This document shows, in pieces, positions 1-5,770 of a stretch of DNA of 6,120 nucleotides (position 1 is the first letter of the stretch; each line of letters opens with the position of its first letter). The notes beneath the pieces were generated by a model, which was not told the origin of the DNA, ran no database searches, and saw only the letters and a program-made list of their open reading frames with translations. A program made the position numbers and the translations under genes. The stretch spans positions 1 through 6,120 of the forward strand of contig CAOSOP010000078.1 in assembly GCA_948525355.1 (NCBI GenBank). Direction: 5' to 3'. This stretch comes from an uncultured Bacilli bacterium. GTDB taxonomy: Bacteria > Bacillota_I > Bacilli_A > RFN20 > CAG-288.

Positions 1-1
1 A

Positions 2-172
2 ATGTATGCTTACAGTCCTGCATATTGTACTGAAAGATACTACCCAAAAGTCTACATAGGTACTACTCAAACCATCGCTAAAAACTGGAATTACGACCGT
101 CAAACCGGCATAAATTACCCTGAAAATTGGCCGGAAGTGAAGCCGCAAAAAGGCGAAGAATATAGTTTATAA
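2..172 (+). CDS. C-terminal end of an unidentified protein (5' end outside window)
   Basis: An open frame runs from the left edge to a TAA at 170-172 and gives 56 residues in the window. The frame begins with an ATG at position 2, but no ribosome binding site can be seen before it, so it is read as the tail of a longer gene. The peptide is rich in Tyr, Trp and Pro (for example SPAYCTERYYPK and NYPENWPEVKP) and ends in a charged GEEYSL tail, with no membrane segment. Base composition, about 39% GC with codons such as ACC, GGC, CCG and GAC-CGT, looks coding and is richer than the following spacer. I do not recognise the family. No convincing hairpin terminator follows it. Confidence 0.6.
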   Translation: MYAYSPAYCTERYYPKVYIGTTQTIAKNWNYDRQTGINYPENWPEVKPQKGEEYSL

Positions 173-362
173 TGGATTCTTAATATAATAGTTGTAATTT
201 GTTTTTATTATTTAAATATGGCATTTGTCTTTTATTGCAAAAATAAAATAATAGTATTTCTTTTTCCTTTTTCTTTGAGTTTTGATTTAAAAACTAGTTT
301 TTTCGGCATTTTTCTTGCTTTATTGGGTTGTTCAGTTCTCTTTTTTCTTGTACAGTAGACTT

Positions 363-368
363 GGAGGT
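363..368 (+). promoter_or_regulatory. Ribosome binding site GGAGGT deciding the start of the SH3b/C39-like gene
   Basis: GGAGGT at 363-368 is a near-perfect anti-16S match. Its GGAGG core ends 7 bases before the ATG at 375. This favours 375 over an in-frame TTG at 315, which has no such site and would place the Shine-Dalgarno sequence inside the coding region. Confidence 0.85.
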
Positions 369-374
369 AAAAAT

Positions 375-1370
375 ATGAAAAAGTTATTATTACTATTATC
401 AATAGAATTAATTCCTGCAAAAGCAAACACGAATACCAACAGAAATGGGTTTGATCATCAAGTGTTACATTCTATTAATAGTCAAAATACCCTTAAGTCA
501 ATAGGAAAGGTAAACACAAGTGGATCAAATTTAAATGTTAGATCTTCGGCAAACACTTCTTCAAAGGTTTTAACAAAACTCTCAAACAATAGTTATATTG
601 AAATCCATGGTGAATCTGGAAGTTTTTATAAGGTAAAATATGGTGCATCAAGTTTTGGATATGCTTCTAAGTCTTATTTAAAGGTTATAACTTCATCATT
701 AAAAGAGGTTACTGCTTCAGCATTAAATGTTAGAAGTGGCGGAAGTACATATTATACTAAAATTGGATCATTATCTAAGGGAACAAAAGTTGGTGTTATA
801 TCTACTTCTAATAATTGGTCAAGGATTGTCTTTGATGGAAACAAGACTGGATATGTTTCTAGTGAGTATTTGAAAAGTAGTCAGAGCTATAAATATCAAT
901 CTATTAACATAAGTTTAACAGAGTATAAGCAATATGATTCAAGATGGGCCTATAAATATTTAGGAAACTCAAAGGCTACATTTAAGTCTTCTGGATGTAC
1001 TACTACAGCGTTAGCTATGTTAGAATCTAAGCGCTTAGGTAAAGATGTAGATCCTTATACATATTCAAAATCACAAAAATATACTAGTGGTGGAGCGATA
1101 TACTGGCCATCTACCTATAATGTTATTACTTCTTCAACTAACTATTTAGAGAAGATATATAATATATTAAAGACTGGAAAACCAGTTGCCATAGGATTAA
1201 AAAAATCTTCTGGTAGTCAGCATTATGTTGTAATCAAAGGGTATAAAGAATCTAATACATTATCTAAGGCAAACTTTATAATAAGTGATCCAGGTTCTTC
1301 AACTAGAAAAACGCTAGCAGATGTTATGGCAACTTATCCAAACTTCTACAAGTATATTTATGCTAAGTAA
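375..1370 (+). CDS. Secreted protein with two SH3b domains and a C39-like cysteine peptidase domain
   Basis: The product is 331 residues. Residues 1-17 form a short signal peptide: MKK, a run of five Leu, then a cut site after AKA. Two bacterial SH3 (SH3_3-type) domains follow at about 43-104 and 109-166, each carrying the LNVR signature (LNVRSSA near 53, LNVRSGG near 117) and a closing GYxSxxYL element. Residues 183-330 resemble the C39-like peptidase fold (Peptidase_C39_2 type): YKQYDSRW with Gln186 as likely oxyanion residue, nucleophile Cys208 in SSGCTTTALAM, His283 in SQHYVVIKGY, and Asp305 in ISDPGSS. SH3b domains usually bind peptidoglycan, so the expected role is cleavage of peptides or cell-wall crosslinks at the cell surface. 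Substrate is unknown. There is no LPxTG motif or membrane anchor. The gene is apparently monocistronic and ends at the 1386-1417 terminator. The domain calls are good; the reaction is inferred. Confidence 0.88.
   Translation: MKKLLLLLSIELIPAKANTNTNRNGFDHQVLHSINSQNTLKSIGKVNTSGSNLNVRSSANTSSKVLTKLSNNSYIEIHGESGSFYKVKYGASSFGYASKSYLKVITSSLKEVTASALNVRSGGSTYYTKIGSLSKGTKVGVISTSNNWSRIVFDGNKTGYVSSEYLKSSQSYKYQSINISLTEYKQYDSRWAYKYLGNSKATFKSSGCTTTALAMLESKRLGKDVDPYTYSKSQKYTSGGAIYWPSTYNVITSSTNYLEKIYNILKTGKPVAIGLKKSSGSQHYVVIKGYKESNTLSKANFIISDPGSSTRKTLADVMATYPNFYKYIYAK
531..734 (+). repeat. Internal SH3b domain duplication with a 12-bp direct repeat
   Basis: The 12-base word TTAAATGTTAGA occurs at 531-542 and again at 723-734, 192 bases apart and in the same reading frame. 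It encodes the LNVR core of each SH3b domain, consistent with an old domain duplication or with conserved codon use at this motif. Confidence 0.6.
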
Positions 1371-1385
1371 TAAAGCGTTAATTAA

Positions 1386-1417
1386 AAAATGAGCAAGAAG
1401 TACTTCTTGCTCATTTT
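1386..1417. terminator. Bidirectional intrinsic terminator between convergent genes
   Basis: A perfect 32-bp palindrome is centred between 1401 and 1402. As RNA it gives a 14-bp stem with a four-base GUAC loop. The GAGCAAGAAG arm is flanked by A-runs on the left and T-runs on the right, so each strand has a U-tract after the hairpin. It sits 15 bases after the stop of the SH3b gene and 25 bases from the end of the HAD gene, and can stop both. Confidence 0.9.
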
Positions 1418-1442
1418 AATGTTGATAATAAATCGCTTGATT

Positions 1443-2249
1443 TTAGTGTTTTATTGAACTAATCAAACCGTATTTTAGCATTGCTTTTGCCCAGCCATCT
1501 TCATCAATGTCAGAAGTAATGAAGTCAGCAATAGCTTTAACTTGCGGTAAACCATTTCCCATAGCTACAGACACCCCAGCAAAAGAAAGCATTTCTAAGT
1601 CATTGTTTGCATCACCTATTGCCATACATTGTTCGACTTCTAGATTTAAGTGATCTAAAGCTGCCATTATTCCTTTTGATTTATCTGAATCTGAAGGCAT
1701 AATATCTACTGCAAATTCATCCCAACGAGCTGTTTTACATTTTTTTAAGTGGGGAACAAATAAAGATTCATCAAAAGAATCGCAGAAGGCTATGGCCTGA
1801 TATATTGTTCGATCATAATGGTCTGGAAAGGTACGTGGTTGAGGAAAACGAGTGCCATATTTTTCATGAGCTGATATGACTTTATCATCAATGTAATTAA
1901 TATGACCTTCATGTTCTTCAATCAAAGTTAATCCAAACTTTAATCTCTTAGAGAATTTAATTAAAGCATCAATAGATTCTTCAGGAATAGGATAAGAGTA
2001 GATAATTTCATTATCAATTATAACTTGTGCACCATTCATTGTAATTAATCCATCAGGATGTACAATGTCTAGAATGCCAGTTTTTCTTATAAGGTAAAAA
2101 TTTCTTCCACTGCAAAGAAAAAACTTTATTCCTTTGCTTTGCATTTCTTTAATGGCATTGATTGCAGAAGAAGGAACTCTTTTTGTTACATGTGAATATA
2201 GTGTTTGGTCTATATCAGAAAAAATAACTTTAATATCTTTTTTGTTCAC
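1443..2249 (-). CDS. Cof-type HAD-IIB family hydrolase (sugar or cofactor phosphatase)
   Basis: The product is 268 residues, a normal length for Cof/HAD-IIB phosphatases. All four HAD motifs are visible. Motif I is SDIDQTLY, with nucleophile Asp12 and general acid Asp14. Motif II is Ser47 in FLCSGRN. Motif III is Lys192 in SKSKG-like context (DKSKG). Motif IV is GDANNDLEML with Asp213 and Asp217 binding Mg2+. The MNGA at 71-74 precedes a C2-type cap at about 84-185. Such enzymes are cytosolic and dephosphorylate sugar phosphates, nucleotides, PLP or FMN; the substrate cannot be told from sequence. The Gly that normally follows the second Asp of motif I is Gln here. The start is GTG at 2247-2249, preceded 5 bases upstream by GGAGGG, which decides it. 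It is divergent from the next gene and looks monocistronic. Confidence 0.92.
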   Translation of the reverse strand: MNKKDIKVIFSDIDQTLYSHVTKRVPSSAINAIKEMQSKGIKFFLCSGRNFYLIRKTGILDIVHPDGLITMNGAQVIIDNEIIYSYPIPEESIDALIKFSKRLKFGLTLIEEHEGHINYIDDKVISAHEKYGTRFPQPRTFPDHYDRTIYQAIAFCDSFDESLFVPHLKKCKTARWDEFAVDIMPSDSDKSKGIMAALDHLNLEVEQCMAIGDANNDLEMLSFAGVSVAMGNGLPQVKAIADFITSDIDEDGWAKAMLKYGLISSIKH

Positions 2250-2285
2250 TTTTACCCTCCATTAATTAAAGTTTACCAAAAACGG

Positions 2286-2315
2286 ATTATATTAGCAAGA
2301 TTGATATCGTGATAA
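2286..2315 (-). promoter_or_regulatory. Candidate sigma-A promoter for the HAD hydrolase gene
   Basis: On the minus strand, a perfect -10 TATAAT (2291 down to 2286) is preceded, after an 18-base spacer, by TTATCA (2315 down to 2310), which matches four of six bases of TTGACA. Transcription would begin near 2279, leaving a leader of about 30 bases before the GTG start. Confidence 0.5.
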
Positions 2316-2384
2316 GAGCTTATGCTCGAATAATTTATTTCTAATAAAAATAATTTTTTTGTTTATTAATGAGAATAAATTTTG

Positions 2385-2390
2385 TATACT
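2385..2390 (+). promoter_or_regulatory. Possible -10 element for the membrane protein gene
   Basis: TATACT at 2385-2390 matches five of six bases of the -10 consensus, but the -35 region 17 bases upstream (TTTATT) is poor. The inferred transcript start near 2397 would coincide with the ribosome binding site, giving a leader of only about ten bases. It is plausible but weak. Confidence 0.25.
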
Positions 2391-2396
2391 CTTTTT

Positions 2397-2403
2397 AGGT
2401 GAT
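2397..2403 (+). promoter_or_regulatory. Ribosome binding site AGGTGAT deciding the start at 2407
   Basis: AGGTGAT pairs with the 3' end of 16S rRNA. The AGG core lies 7 bases before the ATG at 2407. An upstream in-frame TTG at 2359 has only T-rich sequence before it, so 2407 is the better start. Confidence 0.7.
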
Positions 2404-2406
2404 AGA

Positions 2407-2856
2407 ATGAAAATTAGACCTTCTCAGTTAAAAATGATATTGATAATAACAGGATTAGGGCTGGTATTTGTAGGACTAGCAATGATTAATCCTATTATAA
2501 ATATTGTAAATGGAAAGTTTACAGTTATAGATATTGTTTTACCAATTATCTTATTAGTGGTATCGATTATATTCTCTTTAGCAACTTATCTTCGCGCTTA
2601 TTATTTATTGGATAAGACATATTTCACACAGCAATTTATCGTAAAGAAGAAAATATTCTATTATAATGATATATCCTATATTGATGATATAAGATCACGT
2701 AGAACAAAAACCCTTGTTATGTATTTAAATACAGGCCGACAAGTTATTCTTGCAATGGATAGTTCTTGTAAATTGCTATTTGAAATATCTTCAAGATGTC
2801 CAAATCTTTTGTCAAGATCTGAGTTTTTAAAAAAGCATCCAAATGTCAGGCTCTAA
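2407..2856 (+). CDS. Two-helix membrane protein with a cytoplasmic PH-like beta-rich domain, unknown function
   Basis: The product is 149 residues from the ATG at 2407. Two hydrophobic helices are visible, at about 9-33 (MILIITGLGLVFVGLAM) and 40-66 (IDIVLPIILLVVSIIFSL). The loop between them is short and carries one Lys. After YLRAYYLLD, residues 70-130 alternate polar and hydrophobic residues in beta-strand fashion: TQQFIVKKKIFYYNDISYIDD, then TLVMYLNTGRQVILAM, then a likely helix CKLLFEIS. Two helices followed by such a stretch, with a central YYNDISYI strand-turn, resemble small bacterial PH-like membrane proteins (bPH families), but I cannot name the family. Basic residues after helix 2 suggest the C-terminal domain is cytoplasmic. 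The gene is convergent with the Clp gene, only 3 bases from its stop, and its own stop codon lies inside a terminator hairpin. Confidence 0.8.
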   Translation: MKIRPSQLKMILIITGLGLVFVGLAMINPIINIVNGKFTVIDIVLPIILLVVSIIFSLATYLRAYYLLDKTYFTQQFIVKKKIFYYNDISYIDDIRSRRTKTLVMYLNTGRQVILAMDSSCKLLFEISSRCPNLLSRSEFLKKHPNVRL

Positions 2857-2877
2857 TTATTATAGAGCCTTTTCTTT
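2848..2877 (+). terminator. Intrinsic terminator overlapping the ends of both convergent genes
   Basis: AGGCTCTA (2848-2855) pairs perfectly with TAGAGCCT (2863-2870) around a 7-base loop, followed by a T-rich stretch (TTTTCTTT) through 2877. It suits termination of the plus-strand membrane protein gene, whose stop codon TAA at 2854-2856 lies partly in the left arm. The right arm encodes the last residues of the minus-strand Clp protein. On the minus strand the hairpin lacks a U-tract directly after it, so it would be weaker for that gene. Confidence 0.8.
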
Positions 2878-4902
2878 ATCCTTTTTAACTTCAATAAAAT
2901 CCTGATTACTATTAAATGAGTACATTTGATGTGATTTCTTTATAATAGCACGCACACCAAATTTTTTTATTTCCTCTCGGTATTCATCGGTTTTCTCTAT
3001 ATTATTAATAGAGTATATTTTTTCTAATTCATTTATTGCCGAGCTATCTAATTCTTTGAACTCAATTATCTCATCTATTTGTGCTAAAAAAGCATATTTA
3101 AACTTGTCTTCAAATGCTTTATAGCCATCACTAGACCTATTGTTAAAACCTAGATTATTATGAAGTTTATCCATTGTTGTTTCTTTTGTTTGGCAAGTTA
3201 GAATAAATGTAACATTGCTAAAATCTATTTTCTCACCATAAGAGGCTGTAGATTTTCCATTTTCAAATATTGAAGTTAAACTATCGATGACATCTTCATT
3301 TAACGTATCGATATCATGAATAAGTATTAATGATCCTGGATACTTTTTTACATGTTTAATTAAAGGGGAATCATCCTTATGATTAAGATAAACTTGCTCA
3401 TTAATAAATAGTCGATTAAAAGAATGCGAATCTTTTATTTGGCATGCTTCAATTTCATAAAGATTATCAGTAGAACCATAGTACAGTTTGGTATAGGTTT
3501 TGACTAAAGCAGTTTTACCAACACCACTTGGTCCATATAAAAGTATGATGTTTTTGCAGCCGTCTTTCTTTGATTCTGCAAATGATTTTTCCATCGAATT
3601 TAAAAACTTTTTAATTGCCAAATCTTGTCCTTTAATCGATTCTGAAATCTTTCTGGCATATTGGTTCAAATTTAAACTATTAAAAATATTGATATGATAG
3701 ATGTAGGAAAGAGTATTGTTAATATCATCTCTTGTTAAATGGGTTTCTTGTGATAGGGCTAATGAGTTGTCAAGAATATCGATTGCCTTATCCGGAAATG
3801 ATTGATTCAATAAGTGTTTTTTTGCTAAATGACAAATGTAAGGGATGACATCATCATCGATTTTCTTTTTATAATATGACTCGTAAGTATGTTTTAATCT
3901 ATTAAGAATATTAACTGTTTCTTCTTCGGTGTTTTCTAAAACATTAATAGTTTGAAATCTTCTTTTTAGAGCTAAATCTTTGCTGAATGATCTTTCATAT
4001 TCATCAATTGTTGTTGCACCGATAATTCTAATATCACCGCGCGAGAGGTAGGGCTTAATGATATTAGAAAAATCGATTGCTCCATCTGCACCACCAGCAT
4101 TTACTATGGTGTGTATTTCATCAATAAAAAGTATAGCTTTTTTTGATTTGATGGCTTGTTGAATTATTTTTTTAATCTTTTCTTCAAATTCACCGCGGTA
4201 TTTTGTGCCGCCAACAGTTGATGGTAAATCTAATTCGAAAATCGCACAGTTTTTTAGTGCAGGCACTTTATTCTCACTTATACGTTTAGCCAAATGATTT
4301 ATAATAAATGACTTTCCAACTCCAGGTTCTCCTAAAAGAAGAGGATTAGGTTTATTTCTTCTTGAAAGAACCATGATTAATTGATTGATAATATCTTCAC
4401 GTCCAATTAATGGATCGAGATTATTAGTTCCAAGTCTATGTAAATCAGATATTTTTTCGAGTTCTTGGCAAGGAAGGTATTGTTTTTCTAGTTTATCCAA
4501 AAGTTCGCTTTTTGATTTATATCCAATATCGTTTATGTATTGAATATTAATATTTTTAATTAAATAATAGGCAATATGAAATGAAGTAACTTCATCTTCC
4601 TTATCTAGTGACCTTTCAACTTCTTTTAATGTATCGCTCAATTCTTTGCTATACTCCATATAGAAATTAATTGGCTCATAAAAATCATCTTCATGGTCAT
4701 CTAAATTTGTCTTCAAATATTTGTGTTCTAAATCAGATATGCTTATTCCTTTTTTAACTAATCTTCCCAATTCACTGTCTGGGTTTTTTAAAAAAGCTAA
4801 GAAAAGATGTGTTAAAGTCACTTCTTTATACATATAGGAGAAGGCTAATGACTCAGCTAATGAAATGATGTGTTGACTGCTTTTATTGTATTTTTCTAAC
4901 AT
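2860..4902 (-). CDS. ClpA-like double AAA+ unfoldase with degenerate second ATPase module
   Basis: The product is 680 residues, shorter than ClpA (about 760) or ClpC (about 810). The Clp N-domain spans about 1-140 (VTLTHLFLAFL near 28), then a linker ending in DPLIGRED. AAA module 1 (about 163-385) is complete: Walker A GEPGVGKS 191-198, pore loop GGTKYRG with Tyr235, Walker B ILFIDE 257-262, sensor-1 GATT 295-298, arginine finger RRF 314-316, and PDKAID 370-375. No coiled-coil M-domain is present. AAA module 2 (about 423-660) keeps Walker A GPSGVGKT 457-464, Tyr505 at the GYVG pore-loop position and sensor-2 GVR 649-651. Its Walker B reads LILIHDID where family members have LLLDEIE, sensor-1 Asn is Gln571, and the arginine finger is Gln608. 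An LGF tripeptide at 584-586 sits where ClpA has IGL and ClpC has VGF, the ClpP-docking loop. The expected role is cytosolic unfolding of substrates for ClpP. The start ATG at 4902 has AGAGG 5 bases upstream. Neither clpP nor clpS is nearby, and no CIRCE or CtsR box was seen. Confidence 0.9.
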   Translation of the reverse strand: MLEKYNKSSQHIISLAESLAFSYMYKEVTLTHLFLAFLKNPDSELGRLVKKGISISDLEHKYLKTNLDDHEDDFYEPINFYMEYSKELSDTLKEVERSLDKEDEVTSFHIAYYLIKNINIQYINDIGYKSKSELLDKLEKQYLPCQELEKISDLHRLGTNNLDPLIGREDIINQLIMVLSRRNKPNPLLLGEPGVGKSFIINHLAKRISENKVPALKNCAIFELDLPSTVGGTKYRGEFEEKIKKIIQQAIKSKKAILFIDEIHTIVNAGGADGAIDFSNIIKPYLSRGDIRIIGATTIDEYERSFSKDLALKRRFQTINVLENTEEETVNILNRLKHTYESYYKKKIDDDVIPYICHLAKKHLLNQSFPDKAIDILDNSLALSQETHLTRDDINNTLSYIYHINIFNSLNLNQYARKISESIKGQDLAIKKFLNSMEKSFAESKKDGCKNIILLYGPSGVGKTALVKTYTKLYYGSTDNLYEIEACQIKDSHSFNRLFINEQVYLNHKDDSPLIKHVKKYPGSLILIHDIDTLNEDVIDSLTSIFENGKSTASYGEKIDFSNVTFILTCQTKETTMDKLHNNLGFNNRSSDGYKAFEDKFKYAFLAQIDEIIEFKELDSSAINELEKIYSINNIEKTDEYREEIKKFGVRAIIKKSHQMYSFNSNQDFIEVKKDKEKAL

Positions 4903-5107
4903 AGTATCCTCTATAACTTTATGTTGTCTCTATTTCATTATTGACAGATTTTTAAAACTTAAAACTAAAATAAAGAAAAATAAACTATACAAGAATTAAA
5001 AGTCTATCTCACACATAGAATTTAATAGTATTAATTAACTTGTATATATATAAATATTTTATAGATTGCTTCATTAAAAATATTATTATATTAAATGAAT
5101 ATTTATG

Positions 5108-5136
5108 TTGAAAATGGTTTTAGTATTTGTTATTAT
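5108..5136 (+). promoter_or_regulatory. Near-consensus sigma-A promoter with extended -10 for the pgpA-like gene
   Basis: The -35 TTGAAA (5108-5113) and -10 TATTAT (5131-5136) are separated by exactly 17 bases. TGT at 5128-5130 forms an extended -10 (TGn). Transcription would start near 5143, a few bases before the AAAGGAG ribosome binding site at 5145-5151. This suggests strong, probably constitutive expression with a very short leader. Confidence 0.75.
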
Positions 5137-5158
5137 TTTATTGTAAAGGAGATATTAA

Positions 5159-5722
5159 ATGAAATCTTTAAAGTGTTTAGAAAATTTTAAGCCAACAGCA
5201 AGTAATGTTTATTCTAGCGAAGAAATGTGCAGATTGAACATCGCAATGTTAGCTGAAAGAGGTGTAACAGTCGATGATATTACTGCACTTGCTTATAACG
5301 CACAATCAAAATACTTAGATAATCTAACAATGGACGAGATGCGTGAGAGTGTTTTGGAAGTTTTAACCAAAAGAGATCAATTTCATGCAATTCTTTTAGC
5401 AATCAACATTGATATGGCTGCCGAACAAGGATTGTTAATGGAGCCACTTCAATCAATATTAATGAAAGACTTAGGTTTATTTGGTCTTGATGAATGTATT
5501 GCTATTGGTATTGCTGGTAACTATGGACAAATTGGTGTAACTAACTTTGGATTTATGGATGTTTCAAAGCCAGGAAAAATAAATATTTTACAAAACGATA
5601 AAAAACATTGTCATTGTTTCTTAGATGATATTGTTGGTGCTTTAGCCGCAGTCAGTGCAATTAGAGTTGCTCAACGCCATGCTGTTCTTGGTGAAATAGA
5701 AAAAACTGAAGAAAAAAAGTAA
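5159..5722 (+). CDS. pgpA: Phosphatidylglycerophosphatase A family protein (YutG-like)
   Basis: The product is 187 residues. Family signatures run across its middle and end: a helical N-terminal part (LAERGVTVDDITALAYNAQ, 31-49), KRDQFHAILLAINIDMAAEQ (71-90), MEPLQSIL (94-101), FGLDECIAIGIA (108-119), GQIGVTNFGFMD (123-134) and the hallmark FLDDIVGALAAVSA (154-167). This matches the soluble PgpA-related proteins of Bacillota such as YutG, which lack the transmembrane helices of E. coli PgpA. The family role is removal of the terminal phosphate of phosphatidylglycerophosphate, giving phosphatidylglycerol for the membrane; activity here is inferred from homology. An HCHC cluster at 150-153 directly precedes the FLDD motif. 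The C-terminal tail (EIEKTEEKK) is charged. The ATG at 5159 has AAAGGAG at 5145-5151. The gene has its own promoter and terminator, and is divergent from the Clp gene. Confidence 0.87.
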   Translation: MKSLKCLENFKPTASNVYSSEEMCRLNIAMLAERGVTVDDITALAYNAQSKYLDNLTMDEMRESVLEVLTKRDQFHAILLAINIDMAAEQGLLMEPLQSILMKDLGLFGLDECIAIGIAGNYGQIGVTNFGFMDVSKPGKINILQNDKKHCHCFLDDIVGALAAVSAIRVAQRHAVLGEIEKTEEKK

Positions 5723-5731
5723 AAGAATTTG

Positions 5732-5759
5732 AGGCTGTTAATCAATACAGCCTTTTTGT
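5732..5759 (+). terminator. Intrinsic terminator of the pgpA-like gene
   Basis: AGGCTGT (5732-5738) pairs with ACAGCCT (5747-5753) around an 8-base loop and is followed by TTTTTGTT. The hairpin starts 10 bases after the stop codon at 5722, as expected for a plus-strand terminator. Confidence 0.88.
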
Positions 5760-5770
5760 TTGTAACATTT

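Noticed and set aside
289..302. Palindrome AAAAACTAGTTTTT as a terminator of the first gene
   Set aside because: The stem is nearly all A-T and needs a loop that removes its only G-C pair; it lies over 100 bases after the stop codon.
328..356. TTGTTC / TACAGT at 17-base spacing as a promoter of the SH3b gene
   Set aside because: The start of transcription would fall on the ribosome binding site itself, and both hexamers are imperfect.
315..374. Upstream in-frame TTG start for the SH3b/C39-like gene
   Set aside because: It would put 20 extra residues, including the translated Shine-Dalgarno site, before a good signal peptide. The ATG at 375 has GGAGGT at proper spacing.
232..426. 64-codon minus-strand frame with a hydrophobic beginning
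   Set aside because: It starts with TTG inside the signal-peptide region of the SH3b gene on the other strand, has no ribosome binding site, and its hydrophobic stretch is the complement of AT-rich leader sequence.
2316..2327. Hairpin GAGC-TTAT-GCTC in the divergent gap
   Set aside because: Only four base pairs without a U-tract; likely chance.
2359..2406. Upstream in-frame TTG start for the membrane protein gene
   Set aside because: No ribosome binding site precedes it, whereas AGGTGAT precedes the ATG at 2407.
3500..3697. 65-codon plus-strand frame
   Set aside because: It lies wholly inside the Clp gene, opposite AAA module 2, without start signals.
4903..5158. CIRCE or CtsR heat-shock operator upstream of the Clp gene
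   Set aside because: Neither the TTAGCACTC/GAGTGCTAA pair nor GGTCAAA direct repeats could be found by eye.
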